A stretch of 17,113 nt of DNA from Deltaproteobacteria bacterium UBA5756 (GTDB lineage Bacteria > Desulfobacterota > Syntrophorhabdia > Syntrophorhabdales > Syntrophorhabdaceae). This document shows positions 1-7,355 of this stretch, one piece after another. Each line of letters opens with the position of its first letter. Within the stretch, counting starts at the first letter, position 1. A program made the translations under genes and the position numbers. The stretch lies in contig DIFE01000076.1 in assembly GCA_002418985.1 (NCBI GenBank), positions 1-17,113 of the forward strand, read 5' to 3'. Under the pieces are notes generated by a model. The model saw nothing but the letters and a program-made list of their open reading frames with translations, did not search any database and was not told the origin of the DNA.

Positions 1-10
1 GCGGGTGTCG

Positions 11-24
11 CTAATTACTAATTA
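11..24 (-). repeat. Heptamer repeat forming the MFS stop codon
   Basis: Two exact copies of CTAATTA (plus strand), read as TAATTAG on the coding strand, followed by a partial CTCTCGA unit. The array supplies the last codons and the TAG stop of the transporter. GGGTGTC at 3-9 recurs at 17088-17094, next to another heptamer array at the other end of the window. Two copies alone would be weak evidence; the parallel with the three other stop-codon arrays makes it notable. Confidence 0.5.
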
Positions 25-1186
25 CTCTCGATCGCGGCAGAGCCGCGAGCAGTACTACTCCCGCTGCGTTCAGGAGGCCGCAGAAGAGAAAAAGTATGCC
101 GTATCCCCATTGTGCAAGGATGAACCCCCCGGCAAGAGGGCCTGCGAAAAAACCTGCCTGCATCATGACCAGCGAGAGGTTCATATTGAGTCCCCTGAAC
201 CTCGCCTCCGACACATCGAAGAGAAGCGCCATCGTCAACGGAATCCCTACTCCCCAGAGAACCCCGAAAGCGGCGCCCAGCGCCAGAAATGCCGCTGAAT
301 CACGGATAAAAACCACAAGGACGTGGCAGACAGCCAGGATGGCCATGCAAACCGCGGCTGCGCGCGCCTTCTTCATCCTGTCGAAACACCGGCTGCCTGC
401 AAGTCTGACGACGATCATGGCGATCATGGCAACGGTAAAAAAGAAACCGGGATTTTCTATTCCCTTCTCGGTCCCGAAGTCCTTGAGGAAGTAGAAAAGC
501 GTCGTGTAGGCACTGTAAAAAACGAGATTTACCGCGAGCAGCATCCTCACGGGAACCGCTTTGACGTTCTCGACAAGACTGCCAAGACCCATGGCCCTTC
601 CGGAATCCTGACCCCTCTCCGGCACTGACCGGATCAAGGCAAGGGGTATCAAGAAAAGGGTCATGAAACCGGCCGCCATAGTGACAATGAAGATAAAACC
701 AAAGGAGCGTCCCACGAGATAGACCACAACGGGCGGGATGACCGCGTAGGGAATAAGCCTTGTGATCGAGATGAGCCCGATGGCCTCACCGCTTTTCGTT
801 GCCGGGATATGCGCGGCGAAAAGGGTCATCATCGCCGCAACAAGGATAGTGAAGCCGCCCCCGTGGAAGATCCGCACGCAGGCGATGGTCGTCGTCGTCG
901 CGGCAAAGTTGTAGAGCACAAGTGCCACGACCATGGTGCATATACCGGTCGCGGCCACCTTTTTTGCGTTCCCCTTATGGAGATAGGGACTGAGCAGGGG
1001 CTGCAAAATGATACCTGTAATTGCATCGGCGCCGAGGAGAAAACCGTGCCATCGCGGATCGATGTTCAGTGAGAGAAGATAGGTGTGGAATTGAAAAAAA
1101 AGGGCCATCGTCGCCGATGCGCAGCCGAGGACGATGTTCAGGAGCACAAATTCCCGGGTGAAAATGACAGGGCCGCGTGTTGTCAT
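11..1186 (-). CDS. MFS transporter, last gene of the molybdenum hydroxylase operon
   Basis: A 391-residue, strongly hydrophobic protein with about 12 predicted membrane segments, the usual size of the major facilitator superfamily. A short charged loop follows TM2 (around residues 70-75, LHKGNAKK) and a long hydrophilic central loop at about residues 188-205 (RSVPERGQDSG) separates the two six-helix halves. It should act in the inner membrane as a secondary transporter. The ATG overlaps the TGA of the FAD-subunit gene by 4 bp (1183-1186), so translation is probably coupled, and transport of the hydroxylase substrate or product is the natural inference. The last residues (RVISN) and the TAG stop are encoded by a heptamer repeat (11-24), and the codons just before form a perfect hairpin (32-48), so the native C-terminus may have been replaced. 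Substrate and direction cannot be read from sequence. Confidence 0.88.
   Translation of the reverse strand: MTTRGPVIFTREFVLLNIVLGCASATMALFFQFHTYLLSLNIDPRWHGFLLGADAITGIILQPLLSPYLHKGNAKKVAATGICTMVVALVLYNFAATTTTIACVRIFHGGGFTILVAAMMTLFAAHIPATKSGEAIGLISITRLIPYAVIPPVVVYLVGRSFGFIFIVTMAAGFMTLFLIPLALIRSVPERGQDSGRAMGLGSLVENVKAVPVRMLLAVNLVFYSAYTTLFYFLKDFGTEKGIENPGFFFTVAMIAMIVVRLAGSRCFDRMKKARAAAVCMAILAVCHVLVVFIRDSAAFLALGAAFGVLWGVGIPLTMALLFDVSEARFRGLNMNLSLVMMQAGFFAGPLAGGFILAQWGYGILFLFCGLLNAAGVVLLAALPRSRVISN
32..48 (-). other. Perfect 7-3-7 inverted repeat at the end of the MFS gene
   Basis: TCGCGGC and GCCGCGA are perfectly complementary around a 3-nt loop, inside the last codons of the transporter gene. 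No T-run follows on the transcribed strand, so this is not a classical intrinsic terminator. It may slow 3' exonuclease decay or be a REP-like insertion; a chance GC palindrome is possible. Confidence 0.4.
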
Positions 1187-2034
1187 CGGCCGGCGGCCTT
1201 TGCGCCTTCAAGGCGCATGAGAAGATTGCCGGCCACGGTCCTTCGGTATTCCTCCGACGCCCGCACGTCGCTGATCGGGGACACTCCCTCGCGGACAAGA
1301 GCCGCCGCCGCCCCAAGGGTCTCTTCGTTCAGAGGCTTCCCCGCGAAAAAGGCATCAAGCACCTGAGAGGTGAAAACCTTCGGTGCCACGCTCCCAAAAG
1401 CGCATCGTGCCCTTGCGACAATTCCATCCCCGTTGAGACGCGCCGCAAATGCCATGCTCGCCACGCTGATCGCCATTGCCTTTCGTTGTCCCACTTTCTC
1501 GAAATGGTGGAAATTGAAACCTTGATCTTTGTCGATCCAGACCGCCGTGAGGACCTCGCCCGGCTCAAGGGCTGTAAGACCGGGGCCCAAGATGAACCTG
1601 CCAAGGGGCATTCGCCGCCGCCCCTTGGCCGAGTGCAGCTCCACTTCGGCATCAAGAATGTGAAGCGCCGGCAGGCTGTCACCGGCTGGAGACGCCGTGC
1701 AGATGTTGCCTCCGATGGTCCCCATGTTCCTCACAGCCGGGGCCCCTATGTGCCGCACCGCTTCTCTCAGGAGAGGAAAACGTTCCCTGATGAGACCGCC
1801 TGCCATGAGTTCGCCATGTGTCGTACAGGCCCCAATCCGGACGGCGCCGTCCGATTCGGATACTCCGCTGAGACCCTCGACCCTTTCAAGACAAACCAAT
1901 GACCCCTCGTTCCTTCTGACGGCCGATGACCTGACCAGAAGATCGGTACCGCCGGCAAACAGCCTCGCCGACGGCTCACGGGAGAGTATCTCCAAGACCG
2001 CCTCCAACGTCGCCGGAAGGTAGACTCTACCCAT
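1183..2034 (-). CDS. Molybdenum hydroxylase FAD-binding subunit (CoxM/XdhB type)
   Basis: A 283-residue protein of the FAD-binding molybdopterin dehydrogenase family. The flavin-binding motifs are present: FAGGTDLL at residues 26-33 and GTIGGNICTASPAGDS at 105-120, with a C-terminal CO dehydrogenase flavoprotein domain from about 175. It would accept electrons from the 2Fe-2S subunit and reoxidise through its flavin at an external acceptor. I chose the ATG at 2034 because the family homology starts there (MGRVYLPATLEAVL), an AAGGTG Shine-Dalgarno lies 7 nt upstream, and the gene then overlaps the 2Fe-2S stop by 8 bp. A longer in-frame reading runs back into the 2Fe-2S gene and is unconvincing. 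It is a separate gene, as in CoxMSL-like hydroxylases, not fused as in eukaryotic xanthine dehydrogenase. Confidence 0.93.
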   Translation of the reverse strand: MGRVYLPATLEAVLEILSREPSARLFAGGTDLLVRSSAVRRNEGSLVCLERVEGLSGVSESDGAVRIGACTTHGELMAGGLIRERFPLLREAVRHIGAPAVRNMGTIGGNICTASPAGDSLPALHILDAEVELHSAKGRRRMPLGRFILGPGLTALEPGEVLTAVWIDKDQGFNFHHFEKVGQRKAMAISVASMAFAARLNGDGIVARARCAFGSVAPKVFTSQVLDAFFAGKPLNEETLGAAAALVREGVSPISDVRASEEYRRTVAGNLLMRLEGAKAAGR

Positions 2035-2512
2035 CGGAATCACCTTCGCGCATCTTCTGCGCGGCATCCTCCACGGCATCGACGATCTTCTGATATCCGG
2101 TGCACCGGCAGGTGTTCCCGCTGATGGCGTCGCGAATCTCTTCCCGGGTGGGCGCGCGGTTTGCGGCGAGGAAAGCAACGGCCGCGATCACCATGCCGGG
2201 CGTGCAGAACCCGCACTGGACGGCACCGTATTCGATGAATGATTGCTGTACCGGATGAAGCCCCTGCCCGCGAGCGATACCTTCGATGGTGACGATCTTT
2301 TTTCCTTCGAGCTGGGCCGCCGTCATGAGACAGGAAAGCTTGACAGTGTCATCGACAAGGACCGAGCAGGCACCGCATTCACCCTCGCCGCAGCCCTCCT
2401 TTGTCCCGGTGAGGCCGAGATCCTGACGCAAAACATCGACGGCCCTCAGTGCGGGGTCCGTTTCGATCGATATCTCGGAACCATTGAGGATGAAGGATAT
2501 ATTCCGTTTCAC
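2027..2512 (-). CDS. Molybdenum hydroxylase 2Fe-2S subunit (CoxS/XdhC-like small subunit)
   Basis: A 161-residue protein with the two-cluster layout of the hydroxylase iron-sulfur subunit. The plant ferredoxin-type N-terminal cluster is ligated by C41, C46, C49 and C61 (GCGEGECGACS). The C-terminal helical cluster uses C100 and C103 (QCGFCTPG) and C135 and C137 (NTCRCTGY). All eight ligands are present, so both clusters should assemble. Its role is to pass electrons from the Mo centre to FAD. The start is GTG at 2512, overlapping the TGA of the large-subunit gene (GTGA), with a G-rich Shine-Dalgarno (GGGGGA) just upstream. The order large - FeS - FAD differs from the cox order, but the three are clearly one enzyme. 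Confidence 0.96.
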   Translation of the reverse strand: MKRNISFILNGSEISIETDPALRAVDVLRQDLGLTGTKEGCGEGECGACSVLVDDTVKLSCLMTAAQLEGKKIVTIEGIARGQGLHPVQQSFIEYGAVQCGFCTPGMVIAAVAFLAANRAPTREEIRDAISGNTCRCTGYQKIVDAVEDAAQKMREGDSDG

Positions 2513-4788
2513 CGTCCATCCCCCCTTCCCGCGAGCGCCGATAAAACCCGTTCCCGGGTAAGCGGCGACCTCGTTATCCGCACCCCGCAGGCATCATGGA
2601 AAGCATTGGCAACGGCAGGCAGGCATCCGCTGATCACCACTTCACCGATCCCTTTCATCCCGAAGGGACCCGTCTTTTCCTCGGGTTCGACGGCGATCGA
2701 GACCATGTCAGGCAGATCAACCGATGTAGGCACGATATACGTTGCCAGATCGCCTGTCTCCTGTCGGCCTTCGCTCACCAGATAGTCTTCCATGAGGGCG
2801 TAGCCTATGCCCTGTGCGATCGAACCCTGGACCTGCTGGTCATAGGCACACCGATTCAGGACCTTTCCCGCATCGGTTACGGCCACGTAGTCGACGACAT
2901 CGATCTTTCCCGTCAGGATGTCCACCTCAATACGGGCGAGATGTGCACCATACGAAAAAAGGACATGGGTGCCAAGATACATTATGGCGAGGGTACTCTC
3001 GTCATGGGGAGCCCTGAAATAACCTTTTTGCGAACGGTCGTCATCATCGATAAGGCCGGCTATGTCGGAAAGGAGAATGGATCGACCCGATTCCTTGACC
3101 CTCACCCTGCCCGGAACAAGTTCGACAGCATCGATGTCGTCATACCCTGAAGAGCGGGCCGCACACCGGAGGATCGCCTCTTTAAGGACGACCGCCGCGT
3201 CTATGACGGCATTCCCGAAGATGTATGTAGTACGGCTTGCGGATGATGAACCCGAAGGCAGATCATGACTCGTATCGGGTTGAAGAAGTTCGATTGCCGC
3301 CGCATCCTGATCGAGTATTGCCGCGGCTATCCTCACGTAGGTGCTCGTGTTTCCCTGTCCCATGTCGCTGATGCCGGAATAGAGCCGAAACGTCCCGTCT
3401 TTCTTCAGTTCCAGCTTGGCATTCGCCTGATCCGGAATCGCCGCCGGATATCCCATGGCGTGGCTCATGCAGCCGATGCCGCATCCGCGCCTTTTCCATT
3501 TCGGTGCCGATGCCTTCCATGCCTGACGGTCTTTCCACAGGGGGTGTTCCATCAGCTCCCCGATACACTCAAGGAGCCCCGTGGAATGCGTGAGCTCAAT
3601 GTCCAGGCAATTCCTGTCGCCCTGTTGTACCGCATTGCGGCTGCGCAATTCGAGAGGATCCATTGACAACTTTTCGGCAACCATATCGACTGCCTGTTCC
3701 ATACCTGCCGTAACCTGCGGGACACCGAAACCCCTGAAGGGACCCCCGACAGGGTTGTTTGTATAGACACAATATCCCTCGATGCGTACATTCGGGATCC
3801 GGTACGCGGACCCGGCATGTTCCACCGCCATTGTCATAATCTCCCCTGCCAGGCCGGCATATGCCCCTGCGTCGAAGTAGAGCTTGCACGACAGCGCGTG
3901 GAAAGTTCCGTCTCTCTTCGCCCCCAGACGGAAATACATCCTGGACGGAAGCCTTTTCACCCCTGCAAGAAAGCTCTCGCGCCTGTCCCACCACATCTTA
4001 ACCGGCCTGCCGCCCGAACATAGTGCGGCGACACCGAGAAGACACTCCACGGTAATCCCGTCTTTCCCCCCGAAGGCGCCCCCAAGATAAGGAGCGATGA
4101 CACGTACTTTCTCCTCACCGATTCCCAAGGCCCTCGCGATCTCGCGCTTGTCGCGGTAAGGGCTTTGCGTCGATGCGACGACGGTGAGCACGCCCCGGTC
4201 ATCCACCTTAGCCCACCCCGCCTCGGTTTCCAGATAGGCATGTTCCTGTCGTGATGTCTCGAAAACACCCTCGGCGACGGCATCGCATGCGCCGAAGGCT
4301 GTGTCCGGGTCCCCTTTACAGACACTGACTGCCCTCATGAGGTTCCCTTTATCGTTGTCTTCGTGGACCTTCGGCGCACCGTCTTTCAGCGCCTCTTCGG
4401 CCTCGAAGATGCACGGCATGGCTTCGTAGTCGACGGTGATGAGGTCGAGTGCAGCGGAGAGGATTTCCTTGCTCTCGGCAAGAACGAGGGCAACGGGATC
4501 GCCGGCGTAGCGAACAACTGCATCCACCAGAACAGGCTGGTGGTCGATTGGGATGCCGAACCTGTTCGACCCGGCCACGTCACGAAATGTCAGCACGCGA
4601 AAAACACCCGGAAGTGCCTCCGCGGCTTCTGTGTGAAGGGCAAGGAGCCGGGCGTGGGGAACCATCGCTCTCTTTGCGCCGGCCCAGAGAAATTTCTCCG
4701 GATAGAAGTCGGCGGAATACCGTTCGCTGCCCGTAACCTTCGAAAGCGCATCGAGGCGCGGTCCGTCAAGGGCCGGTTCTTTCCTCAT
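2509..4788 (-). CDS. Xanthine dehydrogenase-family molybdopterin-binding subunit
   Basis: A 759-residue catalytic subunit of the xanthine oxidase family. Residues about 1-120 form the a/b hammerhead domain and the rest the Mo-pterin cytosine dinucleotide-binding domains. Motifs seen: LGGAFGGK at 235-242, GPFRGFGVPQ at 349-358 (the arginine loop near the active site), GISDMGQG at 472-479, SSASRTT at 515-521, and KGIGE at 712-716, whose E716 matches the catalytic base glutamate of xanthine oxidase. These residues indicate an active hydroxylase that inserts water-derived oxygen into a C-H bond. The active-site pocket cannot be assigned to purine, nicotinate, aldehyde or another ring from sequence alone. 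The ATG overlaps the aminotransferase stop by 4 bp and has an AAGGA site 8 nt upstream. No cofactor-insertion gene (XdhC type) or MCD synthesis gene is in the window, so maturation must be encoded elsewhere. Confidence 0.95.
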   Translation of the reverse strand: MRKEPALDGPRLDALSKVTGSERYSADFYPEKFLWAGAKRAMVPHARLLALHTEAAEALPGVFRVLTFRDVAGSNRFGIPIDHQPVLVDAVVRYAGDPVALVLAESKEILSAALDLITVDYEAMPCIFEAEEALKDGAPKVHEDNDKGNLMRAVSVCKGDPDTAFGACDAVAEGVFETSRQEHAYLETEAGWAKVDDRGVLTVVASTQSPYRDKREIARALGIGEEKVRVIAPYLGGAFGGKDGITVECLLGVAALCSGGRPVKMWWDRRESFLAGVKRLPSRMYFRLGAKRDGTFHALSCKLYFDAGAYAGLAGEIMTMAVEHAGSAYRIPNVRIEGYCVYTNNPVGGPFRGFGVPQVTAGMEQAVDMVAEKLSMDPLELRSRNAVQQGDRNCLDIELTHSTGLLECIGELMEHPLWKDRQAWKASAPKWKRRGCGIGCMSHAMGYPAAIPDQANAKLELKKDGTFRLYSGISDMGQGNTSTYVRIAAAILDQDAAAIELLQPDTSHDLPSGSSSASRTTYIFGNAVIDAAVVLKEAILRCAARSSGYDDIDAVELVPGRVRVKESGRSILLSDIAGLIDDDDRSQKGYFRAPHDESTLAIMYLGTHVLFSYGAHLARIEVDILTGKIDVVDYVAVTDAGKVLNRCAYDQQVQGSIAQGIGYALMEDYLVSEGRQETGDLATYIVPTSVDLPDMVSIAVEPEEKTGPFGMKGIGEVVISGCLPAVANAFHDACGVRITRSPLTRERVLSALAGRGDGR

Positions 4789-5906
4789 CCGTTATTTCCT
4801 TCGGCAAGGATCTCGCCAAGACTTGTGATAAAGGCCTCCATGGCCTCATGGACACCTATGCTCACGCGGATCCAGTTGGGGAAACGGAAACCTGTCATAG
4901 TCCGGATCATCACGCCCTTCGCCATAAGTCTGCGATAGACAAGCGTATCGCTCATGGGAAGCTTGACCATCACATAGCACCCTTCCCCCGCGTGCGTCTC
5001 AAGACCAAGGGCTGCAAGTTCCCGAAGCAAGTAGGACTTTTCGACATTGACATGCCGACGCGTCCGTGCCACATGCTCATCATCGCCTATGGCGGCAAGC
5101 GCCGCCTCCTGGGCAAGACCGTTGACGGAATAGACGATGCATGTCCTCCTGATTACGTCCACAACGTCGCGGCTGCCCGCGAGATATCCGATTCTCAGGC
5201 CCGCGAGCGCATACATCTTCGAGAACGTGCGAAAGGTTACGAGGTTCGGATATTCCTTGAAAAGCTTCATCCCGTCAGGGTAGTCGGGAGCCTCGACAAA
5301 TTCGCAGTAGGCCTCATCGACAACGACAATCTGCCTCCCCGCGACGGTGTCGAGAAACCGCCTCAGCTTCGGCTCGTCCCAGTAGGTACCCGTAGGGTTA
5401 TTGGGATTGCAGACAAAGAGTATTTTCGTCCTCTCATCGATGCGGGCGAGCATCTGTTCATCATCAAAACCGAAATCCTTGAGCGGCACGAGCCGTGCCT
5501 CGAAGCCCGAGAATTCCGCCACCCACTCATAAACGGCGAAGGTCTTGTCGGCGGTGATTATGTTGTCGCCCTCCTGGCAGAAGGCCTTGATCACGAACGC
5601 GATTGCCTCGTTAGCCCCATTCCCGAAGATTATCTGATCGGGATCGAGGTCGAATCGTTCTGCCAGTTTCACACGAAGATAATAGGAATCGCCGCTGGGA
5701 TAGATGCTTGACCTTTTGGGCGGAAATTGTTCGATGATCCTTGCGGACCCTTCGGGCGGTCCGAGGGGGTTTTCGTTGTTATTGAGGCGCCAGAGGTGGT
5801 CGACCTGATAGAGCTTCATAAGTTCCGGATCGGGCCGTGACGGTATATATGTCTCGAATTTCTTAATATATTCCGGGACGAGCGTGGTGAGGGGAACGGT
5901 GAGCAT
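4785..5906 (-). CDS. HisC-like PLP-dependent aminotransferase (fold type I)
   Basis: A 373-residue class I/II aminotransferase closest to histidinol-phosphate aminotransferase. Numbered from the ATG, the main features are the NNNENPLGPP substrate motif near 42-51, CNPNNPTG near 166-173, the VVDEAY aspartate near 197, the PLP lysine near 230 in TFSKMYALAGLRIGY, and the carboxylate-binding arginine near 347 (WIRVSIG). It should exchange an amino group with 2-oxoglutarate or a similar keto acid. A TTG 6 nt upstream (5912) is an alternative start; ATG 5906 has TAGGA 7 nt upstream. It sits 9 bp after one gene and overlaps the Mo hydroxylase gene by 4 bp, with no his gene in sight, so a role in histidine synthesis is doubtful. 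A CobD-like or aromatic aminotransferase is possible; it may supply or process the hydroxylase substrate. Confidence 0.88.
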   Translation of the reverse strand: MLTVPLTTLVPEYIKKFETYIPSRPDPELMKLYQVDHLWRLNNNENPLGPPEGSARIIEQFPPKRSSIYPSGDSYYLRVKLAERFDLDPDQIIFGNGANEAIAFVIKAFCQEGDNIITADKTFAVYEWVAEFSGFEARLVPLKDFGFDDEQMLARIDERTKILFVCNPNNPTGTYWDEPKLRRFLDTVAGRQIVVVDEAYCEFVEAPDYPDGMKLFKEYPNLVTFRTFSKMYALAGLRIGYLAGSRDVVDVIRRTCIVYSVNGLAQEAALAAIGDDEHVARTRRHVNVEKSYLLRELAALGLETHAGEGCYVMVKLPMSDTLVYRRLMAKGVMIRTMTGFRFPNWIRVSIGVHEAMEAFITSLGEILAEGNNG

Positions 5907-5915
5907 GGGCAATTC

Positions 5916-7235
5916 CTATCCTTTCAGGGTGAACAGGACACAGTCGGCTTTGCCGCGGTAAGGTATTACGATGGAGGGCGTGAATCCGCCGGCTTCGATG
6001 ACCGGATAGAGCCGCGCCTGCCAGCCGTGTCCCAAATCGATCCTCAAAAGGATATTGGCTATCCCTTCCGCACGGAGTGCTTCGATATGCCTCGCAAGAT
6101 TCTCCCGTGCATCGGCGCCGTCCCACAGGGGTAAAAGAACCACCAGGTCCTGATTCTGCTGGAAGGCTGCGCCAAAGACGGAATGAGGGTTTTGTCTCTC
6201 GCCCTCATACGCAACGGGAACGATCTGGCGGGCGAGGAAGTGCTTTTTGTACTGACTTTTCAGGAAATCTTCCATGCCTGCGTGGGAGTATACCCTGCAC
6301 CCGGGGTCTTCCCTGAGCTGGCGGAAGAGAAATTTCCATGGTCTTTTTTCCCCGGCAAGCGCAAAATCGATGGTGCCCAACGTCTCAAAGTATCCCGGAG
6401 GAAGGTCGTCGGTGGCATACCTGTTCATGAGGCAGACAGCCTCGGACCGGGCAACGGCCGAGATCAGTTCGGCAACGAGCCTCTCGGCAAGCCCCGCTCT
6501 TCCCTCTTCTACGAATATATAGGGGCCGTAGCACTCGATCATCGATGTCCCGGAAGAGCGCCACACCATGCCTCCCGCGATCCCTCCCTTTGGCTCCCTG
6601 GCAGTGAGCACCCCGTATTCTCCGCTTTGGACCATGTCCACAACCTTGCCGGGATAGCGAAAATCCTGCGGGTAGACAAAAGAGCTATACCCCCCGGCGA
6701 TAGACCGTACAAAAACCTTGATTTCTTCCGCATCGGGACTGCCGAAGGTAACGCCGTCCGCCCGGGGAACCTCTTCGCTTCTCCACGGGTCGGCCGCCGG
6801 GTAAGTCTTTTCCTTTATGAGGGCAAAACCCGTCCCCTCCATGGCGTTGTGGAAAATGGACATCCTGTCCACAGAGCGTGCGGCTATGAGCAGGCCCATC
6901 TCTTCGAGCCCCTCCTCGTCGGGAGATACATTCGCGGTAAGGTTGAAGGCGCGAGGGTCGAAATCGATGCCCTCAAAGGCAAACGTGAGGAGGGCATAAT
7001 AGAACCCGTTGACCATGGTAAGCGTGACCTGTTTGGGGTCCTTCGTCATCCTGCAGAGGTAAGCAAACACCTCTTCCGAGGCCAGTGTCAGCCTGAGCGC
7101 ATCTGCGTCCTGAAGGCCGAAGATCCGCGAGGACGATTCCGAGAAGGACAGAACGAGAGGGAGGAACTTGATGTCTGTCTCAACAGAAAGTCTGATATCT
7201 GTTTTCCGGTCCTGCATTTTCACCCCCGACTGCAT
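5916..7235 (-). CDS. ATPase-like (anti-sigma/RsbW fold) and GNAT domain fusion protein, first gene of operon
   Basis: A 439-residue protein that looks composite. Residues about 12-143 resemble a GHKL/RsbW-type module: SEEVFAYLCR near 53-62 sits where the N-box helix would be, and EMGLLIAARSVDRMS near 112-126 resembles the G-box segment. The key Asn of the N-box appears replaced, so ATP binding is uncertain. Residues about 160-295 resemble a GNAT acetyltransferase (GGIAGGMVW near 217-225 as strand, FVEEGRAGLAERLVAELI near 241-258 as the CoA loop and helix). Residues 310-439 are an unassigned C-terminal domain. ATG 7235 is the operon start; an internal ATG at 7217 has a better Shine-Dalgarno (GGGGGTG). 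As first gene it could be a regulator or a modifying enzyme of the pathway. The fold calls are by eye and moderate. Confidence 0.6.
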   Translation of the reverse strand: MQSGVKMQDRKTDIRLSVETDIKFLPLVLSFSESSSRIFGLQDADALRLTLASEEVFAYLCRMTKDPKQVTLTMVNGFYYALLTFAFEGIDFDPRAFNLTANVSPDEEGLEEMGLLIAARSVDRMSIFHNAMEGTGFALIKEKTYPAADPWRSEEVPRADGVTFGSPDAEEIKVFVRSIAGGYSSFVYPQDFRYPGKVVDMVQSGEYGVLTAREPKGGIAGGMVWRSSGTSMIECYGPYIFVEEGRAGLAERLVAELISAVARSEAVCLMNRYATDDLPPGYFETLGTIDFALAGEKRPWKFLFRQLREDPGCRVYSHAGMEDFLKSQYKKHFLARQIVPVAYEGERQNPHSVFGAAFQQNQDLVVLLPLWDGADARENLARHIEALRAEGIANILLRIDLGHGWQARLYPVIEAGGFTPSIVIPYRGKADCVLFTLKG

Positions 7236-7267
7236 TCTCTTCTGACGCTTTTATAACAACCTTATGG

Positions 7268-7296
7268 TTTATATCAGGAATGCATCTTTACTTCAA
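7268..7296 (-). promoter_or_regulatory. Sigma70-type promoter of the six-gene operon
   Basis: On the minus strand, TTGAAG (7291-7296) and TATAAA (7268-7273) are separated by exactly 17 bp, giving a start about 26 nt before the first ATG (7235). It lies in the 120-bp divergent space with the YgiQ-family gene. No clear operator palindrome is visible beside it. Confidence 0.6.
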
Positions 7297-7355
7297 CTGC
7301 TTGATCGTACCGGTCCCTTCGCACCCGTTTCCTATTTGGAACCAATTCTGTTACA

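Noticed and set aside
32..48. Intrinsic terminator of the operon
   Set aside because: The stem is good but no T-run follows on the transcribed strand and it lies inside the coding region.
4785..5906. Naming the aminotransferase hisC
   Set aside because: No histidine synthesis gene is nearby and the gene is overlap-coupled to a molybdenum hydroxylase; HisC-like folds serve many reactions.
6183..7256. Long plus-strand reading frame (357 codons) opposite the first operon gene
   Set aside because: It is antisense to a gene with domain-level features, shows no family motif and is the usual shadow of high-GC codon bias. The same holds for long antisense frames at 1177-1902, 2596-3150, 4848-5711 and 12195-13148.
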